Positions 32,292-41,560 of a stretch of 60,579 nucleotides of DNA are shown here, piece after piece. A program made the position numbers and the translations under genes. Where the stretch lies: assembly GCF_030812315.1 (NCBI RefSeq), contig NZ_JAUSSM010000019.1:1-60579 (forward strand). The letters run 5' to 3'. Under the pieces are notes generated by a model. The model did no database searches. It was given only the letters and a program-made list of their open reading frames with translations, and was not told the DNA's origin. Every line of letters starts with the position of its first letter. Within the stretch, counting starts at the first letter, position 1. This DNA comes from Arthrobacter oryzae (lineage in GTDB: Bacteria > Actinomycetota > Actinomycetes > Actinomycetales > Micrococcaceae).

Positions 32292-33344
32292 ATGGATGAG
32301 CAACAACTGGCGGACATCGCCGCCGCGCTCTACAGGCTGCCGCTGGAGGAGTTCGTGACCGCACGGACAGCAGCCGCCAAGGCTGCCGCGGCGGATAGCG
32401 GCCGCGCCCCGGCCGACGATGTCCGTGCCCTGCCCAAGCCGTCCGCGGCGGCCTGGGCCGTCAACATGCTCGCGGTGCACCGTCCCGGCCCCCTCAGGGA
32501 GCTTGAAGAGCTCGGTGCGTTGATGCGCAGCGCCCAGGGGGACCTCGACGCCGGCGCCCTCCGCTCGCTCGCACAGGAGCGGCGGCAGTTGCTGAACAGG
32601 GTCATGGACGCAGCCCGCACGGTGGCGGAAGAGCATGGCCGCAAGCTCAGCGGCGCGGTGGCCACCGAAGTGGAACAAACGCTGCGGGCCGCCACTGTTG
32701 ACGAAGGTGCGGCCACTGCCGTTCGGAGCGGCAGGCTGCTCCGGGTACTTTCGGCCGACGGCGTGGACAGTGTGGACCTCCACGACGCTGTTGCAGTCCC
32801 TTCCGTGCTGACCCTCCCGGCTGTTCCGGCACCGGAGGCAGTCCCGGCGTCTGAGTCGGGGCAGGCGTCCGAGTCGGGGAAGGTGTCAGAGTCGGGGAAG
32901 GCCGTGGAGGCGCCCGGGAAGTCCAAGGGGCGCGCCACTAAGGCTGGCACCCCGGCGGCCGATGCGCCCGCCGCAGCTTCCGCTGAGAAACCGCGGCTCA
33001 AAGCCGTCAGGACGGAGCGGCCGGCCCCAACACCGTCAGCCGTGGAGCGTGCCGCGGCGCGGCTGGCCGAAGCGGAAGAAGCCGCGCGCTCAGCAGCGGA
33101 GGAAGCACGGCTCCGCACGGCCGAATTCGAGGAAGCCGAAGCGGACATGACCCGGCTCGGGGACGAAGCGCGCAGCCTCCGCGAACGGCTCAAGGTTGTT
33201 GATTCCCAGTTCGAGCAGGCCAGGAAACGGCGGGAGGCCACGGCTGCCCAAAAGCAACTGGCTGCCCGCGCCGCGGAAAAAGGCCAACGGGCGGAAGTGC
33301 TCGCGAGGGAAAGGGTGCTCCGGCTTCGCAACACGCCGGACTGA
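32292..33344 (+). CDS. Coiled-coil protein, function unknown
   Basis: 350 residues. Helical N-terminal domain (about 1-170) containing LPKPSAAAWAVNMLA, a low-complexity linker with a short Ser-Glu-Ser-Gly repeat (SESGQASESGKVSESGK, about 187-205), and a long charged coiled coil (about 245-345). No enzyme motif seen. Such two-part proteins occur across Micrococcaceae without a known role. Confidence 0.72.
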   Translation: MDEQQLADIAAALYRLPLEEFVTARTAAAKAAAADSGRAPADDVRALPKPSAAAWAVNMLAVHRPGPLRELEELGALMRSAQGDLDAGALRSLAQERRQLLNRVMDAARTVAEEHGRKLSGAVATEVEQTLRAATVDEGAATAVRSGRLLRVLSADGVDSVDLHDAVAVPSVLTLPAVPAPEAVPASESGQASESGKVSESGKAVEAPGKSKGRATKAGTPAADAPAAASAEKPRLKAVRTERPAPTPSAVERAAARLAEAEEAARSAAEEARLRTAEFEEAEADMTRLGDEARSLRERLKVVDSQFEQARKRREATAAQKQLAARAAEKGQRAEVLARERVLRLRNTPD

Positions 33345-33383
33345 GTGGCCTTTACTGTCAGAGGCCGGTTGCACACTGGATTC

Positions 33384-33620
33384 ATGGATACGAACTTCAG
33401 CAACAGCAAGTCCTCAACCCGGGCTAGCCACGGCGGTGACGCCGCTGGCCACCGGGAATTCCACGTCACCTACTTTGATGCCGACTGCGGCCTGATCCGG
33501 TCGGAAGTGTTCAGCACCCAGGCCGAGGCGGAGCGTTTCGCCAGCCGCAATGTTTCCGACGAGCAGGGTTGGGCCGTGATCGACGCCGTGCCCGCTCAGC
33601 AGGGCCGCCTGGCAGCCTGA
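33384..33620 (+). CDS. Small hypothetical protein
   Basis: 78 residues: a Ser-rich N-terminus, then a compact beta-beta-alpha-beta pattern (FHVTYFDADCGLIRSEVFS then TQAEAERFASRN). No family recognised. The start is ATG 33384 with a possible CACACT box 6 bases upstream. Followed directly by a strong hairpin. Confidence 0.6.
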   Translation: MDTNFSNSKSSTRASHGGDAAGHREFHVTYFDADCGLIRSEVFSTQAEAERFASRNVSDEQGWAVIDAVPAQQGRLAA

Positions 33621-33630
33621 GGACACGCGG

Positions 33631-33661
33631 GAGGCCCCGCACTTCATGAGTGCGGGGCCTC
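33631..33661. terminator. Bidirectional terminator
   Basis: Perfect 13-base stem (33631-33643 with 33649-33661), 5-base loop, between convergent genes. Confidence 0.7.
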
Positions 33662-33706
33662 CTGCCAAACCGGCCTTGGCGCTACGCCGCCGGGCCCTGT
33701 GACCGC

Positions 33707-34552
33707 CTAGGCGAAATCGGAGACGGCCGGGTCCGGGCCGATGCGGCCGGCGCCCTCAGCAGTCCGGTCCAGTCCGTTGATGGCCTCGATGTCCGTGCCG
33801 TCCAAGGTGACATCCAGGGCCGCGTAATTTTCGCGGATCCGGGACTCCGTGACGGACTTCGGAATCACGACGTTGCCGATGGCAAGGTGCCAGGCAATGA
33901 CCACCTGTGCCGGCGTGGCACTGTGCTTGGCCGCGATTTCCGCGATGGCCGCGTGCTCCAGGAGCTCGCCGCCCTGGCCCAGCGGTGACCACGCCTGGGT
34001 GAGGATGCCCTTGGACGCGTTGAATTCGCGCAATTCCGCCTGGTTGAAGAACGGGTGCAGCTCCACCTGGTTGATGGCCGGGACAACGCCCGTCTCGTCG
34101 ATGATCCGCTGCAGTCCCTCGGTGGTGAAGTTGGAGACACCGATGGACTTGACCCGGCCGCGCTTCTGCAGCTCGATCAGCGCCTTCCAGGTGTCCACGT
34201 ACTTGTCCTGCTGCGGCTGCTGCCAGTGGATCAGGTACAGGTCCAGGGTTTCGAGGCCCAGCCGCTCCATGGATGCCTCGAAGGCGGCCAGGGTTGACTC
34301 GTACCCCTGGTCCGCGTTCCACAGCTTGGTGGTGATGAAGATGTCTTCCGGCGTCAGCCCGGAGCGTTCAATGGCTCGGCCCACGCCCGCTTCGTTGCCG
34401 TAGATCTTGGCGGTGTCGATATGGCGGAATCCGGCCTCGAAGGCCTGGACCACTACCTTTTCCGCAACGTCGTCCTCAACCTGCCACACCCCGTAGCCGA
34501 GCTGGGGAATGGTGTTGCCGTCATTGAAAGTCAGTTCAGGAGAAAGAGTCAT
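33707..34552 (-). CDS. Aldo/keto reductase
   Basis: 281 residues, AKR fold close to 2,5-diketo-D-gluconate reductases. The catalytic tetrad is Asp46 and Tyr51 (HIDTAKIYGNE), Lys76 (TTKLWN), His109 (YLIHW). NADPH-binding IPKSVTESRIREN near the C-terminus. Substrate unknown. The start may be leaderless, with a weaker CACAAT box 6 bases upstream. Confidence 0.88.
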   Translation of the reverse strand: MTLSPELTFNDGNTIPQLGYGVWQVEDDVAEKVVVQAFEAGFRHIDTAKIYGNEAGVGRAIERSGLTPEDIFITTKLWNADQGYESTLAAFEASMERLGLETLDLYLIHWQQPQQDKYVDTWKALIELQKRGRVKSIGVSNFTTEGLQRIIDETGVVPAINQVELHPFFNQAELREFNASKGILTQAWSPLGQGGELLEHAAIAEIAAKHSATPAQVVIAWHLAIGNVVIPKSVTESRIRENYAALDVTLDGTDIEAINGLDRTAEGAGRIGPDPAVSDFA

Positions 34553-34671
34553 TCGTTCATTGTGCCAAGGACGGCCCCGCCCGGCCAGCGAAACCGGCTG
34601 GCTAAGCTAGGCGCTTAACCGGGAATAGCGGCCTGGTCGGCTGGCTGGCGGGCAACTGCTCCCCCTGCCCG

Positions 34672-35127
34672 CTACGATTCCTGCGGCTGTTCAGCAAGGC
34701 GGCGTTCGGCGTCGGCGATCTGTTCAAAGACCGATTCCGCACGACGCCGCACCGAGGCAGCCCCGACGGGTATGGGCCCGACTGCAAGGCGCAGCATCGC
34801 AGCCGCTTCCGCCGTGGTGGCGAGGGAGTTGCCGGCCTTGGACAACGACCGGTGGACGCCTGCCAGTGCTCCCGGGATGTCCAGTCCGTCGCTGGGTGAG
34901 CGCCGCTGCGCTTCGACACAAACCTCCCGGACCCGGACGGAGAGCCCGGCGAGGTCGTTGGCGATCTCCACAAGCTCGGCATAGAGCTGGTCATCTTCCA
35001 CGCCCTCCAGGACCTGGTGGAACCGGTCAAGCCCGCGGTGGAAACGGTCATGGGCGCGCCGCCACAGGCCCTTGCCGAGCTCGGCGTCGTCCTTCCGCCC
35101 CTGGCGGGCAGCTGCGAAGAATGCCAC
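34672..35127 (-). CDS. Helical protein downstream of bpa, function unknown
   Basis: 151 residues, predicted mostly helical with charged surfaces. I choose GTG 35127, seven bases after the bpa stop; a longer frame would overlap bpa. The spacing suggests co-transcription with the proteasome activator. No domain recognised. Confidence 0.6.
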   Translation of the reverse strand: MAFFAAARQGRKDDAELGKGLWRRAHDRFHRGLDRFHQVLEGVEDDQLYAELVEIANDLAGLSVRVREVCVEAQRRSPSDGLDIPGALAGVHRSLSKAGNSLATTAEAAAMLRLAVGPIPVGAASVRRRAESVFEQIADAERRLAEQPQES

Positions 35128-35134
35128 GGGAACC

Positions 35135-35758
35135 CTAAAGGTACTGGCCTGGACCGTGGTCCGGATCATCCGTTGTGCCGGCCTTCTCCGCGCCGGGGTG
35201 CGCCGCCCGGGCGCGCTCCGGCGTGCCGTCCTCGCCGATCACAACGCCGGGGGCGATCACCGTCCCGGGCGGCAGCTGGCGCAGCTGCCTCTGCGCCATG
35301 GCGTGTTCGCGGGCGGCATGCTGAGCGGCAATGGCGGTCTGGATGCCGTGGAACAGCCCTTCCAACCAGCCGACCAGCTGGGCCTGGGCAATGCGGAGTT
35401 CCGCGTCGGACGGCGTGGCCTGTTCGGGAAAAGGCAGGCTGATCCGTTCCAGCTCTTCGACGAGTTCCGGGGCCAGCCCGTCTTGGAGTTCCTTGATGGA
35501 GCGTTCGTGGATTGCTGCCAGTCGCCCGCGCGCAGCGTCGTCCAGTGGTGCCGACTTCACTTCATCCAGCAACTGCTTGATCATGGTGCCGATCCGCATC
35601 ACTTTGGCGGGCTCGTCCACCAGGTCCTGGACGCTGCTCCCCTTGGGCCGCGTCCCCGTTTCAGGGTTCGATATGGGGGCGGAAGGAGCCGCGTCGTCGA
35701 GAGTGGTGCCCTCTACAGGGGCGTCAACCGCAGGCTGAGTGTCGTTCGGATCGCTCAT
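35135..35758 (-). CDS. bpa: Bacterial proteasome activator Bpa (DUF2587)
   Basis: 207 residues. The core SSVQDLVDEPAKVMRIG.. and IHERSIKELQDGLAPELVEEL match the ring-forming four-helix Bpa/PafE of Mycobacterium (Rv3780). The last residues are GQYL, the C-terminal anchor known to dock into and open the 20S proteasome. It allows ATP-independent degradation. Acidic disordered N-terminus. ATG start with a possible GAGTAT box 6 bases upstream. Confidence 0.92.
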   Translation of the reverse strand: MSDPNDTQPAVDAPVEGTTLDDAAPSAPISNPETGTRPKGSSVQDLVDEPAKVMRIGTMIKQLLDEVKSAPLDDAARGRLAAIHERSIKELQDGLAPELVEELERISLPFPEQATPSDAELRIAQAQLVGWLEGLFHGIQTAIAAQHAAREHAMAQRQLRQLPPGTVIAPGVVIGEDGTPERARAAHPGAEKAGTTDDPDHGPGQYL

Positions 35759-35846
35759 GGCTTCATACTCTCACGAGCCGTGAGCACAGACGCCAGTCAA
35801 TGAACGCAGTTGACCCGGACGGGACTGGCGCTGCGCAGGAACGGCA

Positions 35847-35885
35847 GAGGGCGCCGTCGGACCCCATGGATCCGGCGGCGCCCTC
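35847..35885 (-). terminator. Terminator after cstA-ybdD
   Basis: GAGGGCGCCG pairs with CGGCGCCCTC, 19-base interval partly paired, about 50 bases beyond the ybdD stop. Confidence 0.55.
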
Positions 35886-35934
35886 GAACGGCAAATTTGC
35901 CTTCAGCAGCCGTGGCTGCTCAGCAACAGTCTGC

Positions 35935-36126
35935 TCAGCAACAGCGGCCCTGGGGATTGCTGTCCTGCCGGTCCGTGTGGTCCCGCCAGAACTCGCGCTC
36001 GCTCATGGGCGCGTCCTGATGACCGGAAGCGGTGTGATGCTCCAGGTACTTGGCATAGGCGTCCGCACCCATCACACTGCCGAAGTAGCGGGCGAAGCCG
36101 CGGAACCCGTCCAGAATTGCGCTCAT
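35935..36126 (-). CDS. YbdD/YjiX family small protein
   Basis: 63 residues: FARYFGSVMGADAYAKYLEHHTASGH and MSEREFWRDHTDRQ in sequence match the short protein encoded next to CstA/BtsT transporters in many bacteria, thought to be a transporter partner. Starts 13 bases after the cstA stop. Ends in two Cys. Confidence 0.82.
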   Translation of the reverse strand: MSAILDGFRGFARYFGSVMGADAYAKYLEHHTASGHQDAPMSEREFWRDHTDRQDSNPQGRCC

Positions 36127-36139
36127 GACCGGGTCCGCA

Positions 36140-38440
36140 TCAGTGGTGCGCGGGCTTTTCGAGCCGCAGCTCTGCTGGAAGTTTGTTCCACTGGGCCACG
36201 AGTTCCCGCTCTGCCGCTGTGGGAATGAGCCCCGCCGGAGCGTAGCCCCGGGACGGCACGGCCGGGTCCTCGTGGTCATCGTGACCAATGCCTGCGGACT
36301 CGTTGCGGAAGGCCTTCACCGTGGCGATCATCGCCGTGATGATGACGATGATGCTCAGCACCACGAAGATCACCGACAGCCAGCCCTGGATCATGGTGTT
36401 GCGGACCACGGCTTCCATGGCGGCTACGGTCTTGGCGGTTCCGAATTCCGTCTTGCCGTCCGCCAGGGCCTTGGAGAAGGCCGCATTGTTGGCGAAGTAG
36501 CCAACGGCCGGGACGGGCGAGAAGATCTTCTGGAAGCTCGCAGTGATGGTCACAACGGCCGCGAACGCCAACGGCAGTGCCACAATCCAGAGGTACTTGA
36601 ATGAGGCCCGCTTGGCCGCGATGGCCATGCAGACGGACAGGGCGATGGCGGCGAGCAGCTGGTTGGCGATGCCGAACAGCGGGAAGAGCGTGTTGATGCC
36701 GCCCAGCGGGTCGGTAACGCCCATCAGCAGCACCGCACCCCACGCACCCACCATGACAGCCGTGCAGAGCCAGGCTCCCGGCCGCCACGAGTGTTCCTTG
36801 AACTTGGGGATGAAGTTGCCGATGGAGTCCTGCAGCATAAAGCGGGCCACGCGGGTGCCGGCGTCCACGGCGGTCAGGATGAAGAGCGCCTCGAACATGA
36901 TGGCGAAGTGGTACCAGAACGCCATCATGGCCGTGCCGCCGATGAACTGCTGCATGATGTGGGCGAGCCCCACAGCCAGTGTGGGGGCACCGCCGGTGCG
37001 GGACACTATGCTTTCCTCGCCGACGTTCCTGGCGGTCTCGGCCAGGAGATCCGGGGTGAGGTTCACCCCGGCAAGCCCAAGGCTGTTCACCCAGGTGGCG
37101 GCGGTTTCGACCGTCCCGCCGGTCAGGGCTGCAGGCGAGTTCATGGCGAAGTACAGCCCGCGGTCGATGGAGATGGCCGCCACGAGGGCCATGATGGCCA
37201 CGAAGGATTCCATCAGCATGCCGCCGTAGCCGATCAGGCGGGTCTGGCGTTCCTTTTCGATCAGCTTCGGGGTAGTGCCGGAGGAGATCAGGGCGTGGAA
37301 GCCGGATAGCGCGCCGCAGGCAATCGTGACGAACAGGAACGGGAAGAGCGCCCCGGGGAAGACCGGACCGTTTTCCCTGCTGGCAAACTCGCTGAAGGCC
37401 GGCACGGTGATTTCGGGGCGGACCACGATGATGGCCAGCGCCAGCATGACGATCACGCCGATCTTCATGAACGTGGAGAGGTAGTCCCGGGGTGCCAGGA
37501 GGAGCCAGACCGGGAGGATGGCGGCGATGAAGCCGTAGACGATGAGGCCCCAGGCGATGGTGACCTTGTCCAGGTGGAAGAACGCCGCACCCCATTCGGT
37601 CTCCGCGACGATCCCGCCGCCGATGATGGCCGCCATGAGCAGGACAAAGCCAATGAGCGAAACTTCGAGGACCTTGCCGGGCCGGAGGAAGCGCAGGTAC
37701 ACGCCCATGAAGAGCGCGATGGGAATGGTCATGCCCACGGAGAACACACCCCAGGGGCTTTCGCCCAGCGCGTTCACGACGACGAGGGCGAGGATAGCCA
37801 CGATGATCACCATGATGAGCAGGGTGGCGATCAAGGCGGCGGTGCCGCCGATGACGCCGAGTTCCTCGCGGGCCATCTGGCCCAGTGAGCGGCCGCCGCG
37901 GCGCATGGAGAAGAAAAGGACAAGGTAGTCCTGCACCGCCCCGGCCAGGACGACGCCGATGATGATCCAGATGGTGCCGGGCAGGTAGCCCATCTGGGCC
38001 GCAATGACCGGGCCCACCAGCGGGCCGGCTCCTGCGATGGCGGCGAAGTGGTGGCCGAACAGGACGTTGCGGTCAGTGCGGACATAGTCTTTGCCGTCCG
38101 CCTTGTACTCAGCGGGGGTGGCGCGGCGGTCATTCGGCCTGGTGATGTAGCGTTCGATCACCTTGGAGTAGAAGCGGTAGCCGATCAGGTACGTGCAGAC
38201 GGAGGCGAACACGAACCAGATCGCGTTGACCGTTTCCCCTCTGACAATGGCCAGCATGAACCAGGCGACGCCGCCAAGCAGTGCGATGGCTGCCCAGATC
38301 GCGATTTTCCGCGGTGTCCATTTGCGCTCTTCGGCTTCCTGCACCGCCTCATCCACCGCTGTTGGTGGCAGATTTGGATCCGGCACCAGCACGTCGTCCG
38401 CCAATGCTGTCCGTGCTTTGCCATCCGGCATTTTGCCCAT
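36140..38440 (-). CDS. cstA: Carbon starvation protein CstA / pyruvate-peptide transporter
   Basis: 766 residues with about 16 to 18 membrane segments. Family signatures include RNVLFGHHFAAIAGAGPLVGP in the N-terminal third and FHALISSGTTPK. Members take up peptides or pyruvate during carbon limitation. ATG 38440 is chosen because AAGGAGGA precedes it. Forms an operon with the small YbdD-type protein. Confidence 0.92.
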   Translation of the reverse strand: MGKMPDGKARTALADDVLVPDPNLPPTAVDEAVQEAEERKWTPRKIAIWAAIALLGGVAWFMLAIVRGETVNAIWFVFASVCTYLIGYRFYSKVIERYITRPNDRRATPAEYKADGKDYVRTDRNVLFGHHFAAIAGAGPLVGPVIAAQMGYLPGTIWIIIGVVLAGAVQDYLVLFFSMRRGGRSLGQMAREELGVIGGTAALIATLLIMVIIVAILALVVVNALGESPWGVFSVGMTIPIALFMGVYLRFLRPGKVLEVSLIGFVLLMAAIIGGGIVAETEWGAAFFHLDKVTIAWGLIVYGFIAAILPVWLLLAPRDYLSTFMKIGVIVMLALAIIVVRPEITVPAFSEFASRENGPVFPGALFPFLFVTIACGALSGFHALISSGTTPKLIEKERQTRLIGYGGMLMESFVAIMALVAAISIDRGLYFAMNSPAALTGGTVETAATWVNSLGLAGVNLTPDLLAETARNVGEESIVSRTGGAPTLAVGLAHIMQQFIGGTAMMAFWYHFAIMFEALFILTAVDAGTRVARFMLQDSIGNFIPKFKEHSWRPGAWLCTAVMVGAWGAVLLMGVTDPLGGINTLFPLFGIANQLLAAIALSVCMAIAAKRASFKYLWIVALPLAFAAVVTITASFQKIFSPVPAVGYFANNAAFSKALADGKTEFGTAKTVAAMEAVVRNTMIQGWLSVIFVVLSIIVIITAMIATVKAFRNESAGIGHDDHEDPAVPSRGYAPAGLIPTAAERELVAQWNKLPAELRLEKPAHH

Positions 38441-38618
38441 GTCTCCTCCTTGAGAATCCCAGCTTAAGAGTGATCTTCCCCATGGCACCTTAGCAAGGCG
38501 TAGTGGGCCCGGATATTGGTTTGGGGGCGGCGGCGCCGCGCGCCTCGCCGAACGGTCGGAGCGCAGCGCTGAGCGGCAGGGATTTGGCGGACGGCCCGAC
38601 CCGGGACGCCGTCCACGG

Positions 38619-39155
38619 CTACGGGGCCGGGCTGTTAAGCTGGGCCATCCGTGCTTCGCAGAGGTCCAGCCACCGGACCTCGGCTTCGGTCTGGAAAATC
38701 AGCGAATCAAGCACCAGCAGCCACGCGGTATCCGCCCTGCGCTGACTGGCGGAAGCATCGCGACGGGACTTGGTGTAGTCCTGCAGCGCTTTCACTGAGG
38801 CGACTCTCTGTGCCTGGATGACGGCGGCGACATCCACGCCGGGGATCGTCACGGCGAGGGCAAGTTTGATGGCGAGTTCGTTCCGGGGCGGGTTGCCGCG
38901 ACTTACCGGAGCCTGGAACCATCCAATGACTTCGCTCCGGCCTGCGTCCGTGATGCTGTAGACCACATGGCCTTCGCCGTCACCGCCTTCGTTCCTGACC
39001 AGTCCATCCCGCTCCAGCCGGTCCAGGGTGGTGTAAACCTGCCCGATGTTCAGTGGCCAGGCAGAGCCGGTGCGGTCCTCGAACTCGACCCTCAACTGGT
39101 ATCCGTAACGGGATTTGTCCTGAAGCAGGGCGAGGAGACTGTGACGAATGGACAT
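38619..39155 (-). CDS. PadR family transcriptional regulator
   Basis: 178 residues. N-terminal winged helix (SLLALLQDKSRYGYQLRVEFE and GQVYTTLDRLERDGLV) and C-terminal helical dimerisation domain of the Vir/PadR type. Usually represses an efflux or stress gene and itself. ATG 39155 is preceded by a GGGG-rich stretch. Two ATAC-N3-GTAT inverted repeats flank its promoter. No obvious transporter target lies beside it. Confidence 0.87.
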   Translation of the reverse strand: MSIRHSLLALLQDKSRYGYQLRVEFEDRTGSAWPLNIGQVYTTLDRLERDGLVRNEGGDGEGHVVYSITDAGRSEVIGWFQAPVSRGNPPRNELAIKLALAVTIPGVDVAAVIQAQRVASVKALQDYTKSRRDASASQRRADTAWLLVLDSLIFQTEAEVRWLDLCEARMAQLNSPAP

Positions 39156-39209
39156 GCTGCCCCCTGATGTCGCAAAGACGACGGCATACACGCGCCCCCA
39201 AGACGCGTG

Positions 39210-39267
39210 CATACCGCGTATGGAATTACAGTAGCGTGATTCCACCCTCAAGGCAATACTGGGTATT
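39210..39267 (-). promoter_or_regulatory. padR promoter with two operator-like repeats
   Basis: On the minus strand TTGCCT (39251-39256) and TACTGT (39228-39233) are 17 bases apart. AATAC-TGG-GTATT (39255-39267) abuts the -35, and CATAC-CGC-GTATG (39210-39222) covers the expected start of transcription. Both share ATAC-N3-GTAT. Confidence 0.6.
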
Positions 39268-39285
39268 CATTCGCGGCGGGGACGG

Positions 39286-40269
39286 TCACATGACCAGGAG
39301 GACCTTCCCCACGTGATCGCCGGAGTCGAAGTACTCGTGGGCTGCGCTCACCTGGTCCAGGGGAAAGGACTTGGCAACCAGCGGCCGGATGCGCCCGTCG
39401 GTCAGGAGCGGCCACACGGATTCCCGCACTGCATTCATGATCACGCCCTTCTCGGCCACCGGTCGCGGGCGCAGTGCGGTGCCGATGATCGCTGCCCGCT
39501 TGCTGAGGAGTTTCCCGAGGTCCAGTTCCGCCTTCGTGCCGCCCTGGAGTCCGATCACGATGAGCCTGCCGTAGTCCGCCAGCGCGTCCACGTTTTGTTG
39601 GAGGTACTTGGCACCGACGACATCCAGGATGACGTCCGCACCTTTGCCGCCGTTTTGTGCCCGCAGGGATTCGGGAAAATCCTCCTCGGTGTAGTTGATG
39701 GCAATATCTGCGCCCAGGAAGGCCTTGGCGGTGCCCACCTTCTCGGCCGTGCCGGCGGTAGTTGCAACCTTGGCGCCGAAGGCCTTGGCCAGCTGGATGG
39801 CCATGGTGCCGATGCCCCCGGTGGCGCCGTGGATCAGCACGGTCTCTCCCGGGTGGAGCTGCGCGGTCATAATCAGGTTCGAGTAAACGGTGGCCGCCAC
39901 TTCGGGCAGGGAAGCGGCGGTGACCAGATCCACGCCGTCGGGAATCCTCAGCACCTGCTCGGCGGGGACCGCCACCTGCTGGGCGTAGCCACCGCCTGCC
40001 AGCAGGGCCACAACCTTCTCCCCCACGGAAAACGGTTTGGACACGTCCGGACCGAAGCCGGCTATCCTGCCGGAAACCTCCAGGCCGAGGATCTCCGAGG
40101 CGCCGGGCGGCGGCGGGTAGAAACCCCTGCGCTGCTGGACGTCGGCGCGGTTGAGGCCCGCGGCGACGACGTCGATCAGTACCTCGCCGGGGCCCGGAAC
40201 CGGCGCCGGGACCTCGCGTACTTCGAGCACCTCGGGCCCGCCGGCCTTGCTAACGTAGACGGCCTTCAT
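39286..40269 (-). CDS. NAD(P)H-quinone oxidoreductase (zinc-less MDR family)
   Basis: 327 residues, quinone oxidoreductase/PIG3-like. Rossmann motif HGATGGIGTMAIQLAKA, N-terminal GroES-like part (AGLNRADVQQRRG). It lacks the zinc ligands of alcohol dehydrogenases. Probably reduces quinones using NADPH. ATG 40269 is chosen because GGGAG precedes it; the longer frame runs toward the tRNA. Confidence 0.88.
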   Translation of the reverse strand: MKAVYVSKAGGPEVLEVREVPAPVPGPGEVLIDVVAAGLNRADVQQRRGFYPPPPGASEILGLEVSGRIAGFGPDVSKPFSVGEKVVALLAGGGYAQQVAVPAEQVLRIPDGVDLVTAASLPEVAATVYSNLIMTAQLHPGETVLIHGATGGIGTMAIQLAKAFGAKVATTAGTAEKVGTAKAFLGADIAINYTEEDFPESLRAQNGGKGADVILDVVGAKYLQQNVDALADYGRLIVIGLQGGTKAELDLGKLLSKRAAIIGTALRPRPVAEKGVIMNAVRESVWPLLTDGRIRPLVAKSFPLDQVSAAHEYFDSGDHVGKVLLVM

Positions 40270-40392
40270 GGTGAACTCCCGATTCCTAGCTGCTTCCTGC
40301 CACAAAAAATAGTGCGCAGCGGCTGCGCCTGCCCGCAAACACTCCGGACGGTTTTTGTCGCAGCCAACTGCCTATGAAACACTACTCGGTAA

Positions 40393-40480
40393 GGAAGGTT
40401 GTCCGAGCGGCCGAAGGAGCTGGTCTTGAAAACCAGTGTGCGGTAACCCCGTACCAAGAGTTCGAATCTCTTACCTTCCG
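40393..40480 (+). tRNA. tRNA-Ser (TGA)
   Basis: 88 bases with long variable arm: acceptor GGAAGGT/ACCTTCC, anticodon stem CTGGT/ACCAG around CTTGAAA (anticodon TGA). CCA not encoded. Confidence 0.95.
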
Positions 40481-40489
40481 CGAACGATG

Positions 40490-40519
40490 CCCCGGGTCCT
40501 GGATTATCAGGACCCGGGG
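40490..40519 (+). terminator. Terminator of tRNA-Ser (TGA)
   Basis: CCCCGGGTCCTG pairs with CAGGACCCGGGG, 6-base loop, followed by tattttcc. Confidence 0.8.
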
Positions 40520-40554
40520 TATTTTCCGTTAAGGGAAAGTTTGGACCGGGACCA

Positions 40555-40583
40555 TTGAAAGTGTCAGTGCTCCGGAATAGTGT
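40555..40583 (+). promoter_or_regulatory. Promoter of VOC protein gene
   Basis: TTGAAA (40555-40560) and TAGTGT (40578-40583) with a 17-base spacer, giving a leader of about 60 bases. Confidence 0.7.
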
Positions 40584-40650
40584 CTGGTTTGTCTTCACAG
40601 ACCATCCACTCACCGCGGGCGTGCTGCCGCGGACACCGACAGGAGCCACT

Positions 40651-41472
40651 ATGCCCAGCCCTGACATCACGCCCGGCGCACCGTGCTGGATCGACCTCAT
40701 GACTTCGGACGCCGCCAACGCCAAGCAGTTCTATGGGGAACTGTTCGGATGGGACTTCCAGACGGGCGACGAGGAGAAATACGGCGGCTACATTACAGCC
40801 TGGAAAAACGGCAAGTCCGTGGCCGGACTCATGCAGAAGGATGAAACCATGGCCGGGATGCCGGACGTCTGGACCACCTACCTGCGCTCCGACGACGCCG
40901 CCGCCACAGCCGAGGCGGTCAAGCAGCATGGCGGCCAGGTCTACATCGAGCCCATGGACGTCCCGGAGCAGGGGTACATGGCCATGTTCGGAGACGCTAC
41001 AGGCGCCGCCATCGGTATCTGGCAGCCACGTGAAATGACCGGATTCCAGCTCGTGGCCGAGCCCGGGACTGCAGCCTGGCACGAACTTCACACCAAGGAC
41101 TACGCCACCGCCGTGAAGTTCTATCAGGACGTCTTCGGTTGGGACACCGACGTCATGAGCGACACCCCCGAATTCCGCTACACCACGTTGGGCGCCGGGG
41201 ACGCCGCGAAGGCCGGCATCATGGACGCTTCCGGCTACATGCCGGCCGACGTTCCGTCCAACTGGCAGGTCTATTTCGCCGTAGAGGACGCCGACGCATC
41301 CGTCGACAAAGCTCTCAGCCTCGGCGGAAAGGTCATCGGGGCACCCGAGGACACCCCGTTCGGCCGGCTGGCCACTCTTGCCGACCCCACCGGCGCCATG
41401 TTCAAGATCGTGGCAGATACCGGGCAGGGAGGCGGCGGACAGGCCACGGCCGAAGACGCCGCCGGCGCCTAA
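40651..41472 (+). CDS. VOC family protein, two tandem glyoxalase-like domains
   Basis: 273 residues with two related beta-alpha-beta-beta-beta modules: residues about 8-125 (CWIDLMTSDAANAKQFYGELFGW) and 135-255 (WHELHTKDYATAVKFYQDVFGW). This is the CFP-30B-like arrangement of actinobacteria. Function unknown; such proteins bind metals or small electrophiles. ATG 40651 is preceded by AGGAG. Confidence 0.87.
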   Translation: MPSPDITPGAPCWIDLMTSDAANAKQFYGELFGWDFQTGDEEKYGGYITAWKNGKSVAGLMQKDETMAGMPDVWTTYLRSDDAAATAEAVKQHGGQVYIEPMDVPEQGYMAMFGDATGAAIGIWQPREMTGFQLVAEPGTAAWHELHTKDYATAVKFYQDVFGWDTDVMSDTPEFRYTTLGAGDAAKAGIMDASGYMPADVPSNWQVYFAVEDADASVDKALSLGGKVIGAPEDTPFGRLATLADPTGAMFKIVADTGQGGGGQATAEDAAGA

Positions 41473-41511
41473 GCCGCCGAGGAGGTCCACGTAGGAAAAC
41501 TGATTCTAAGA

Positions 41512-41553
41512 AATACCGGCCAGCGGCTCCCATCCGAGCTACTGGCCGGTATT
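41512..41553 (+). terminator. Terminator after VOC gene
   Basis: AATACCGGCCAG pairs with CTGGCCGGTATT and is followed by a run of T. Confidence 0.88.
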
Positions 41554-41560
41554 CTTTTTT

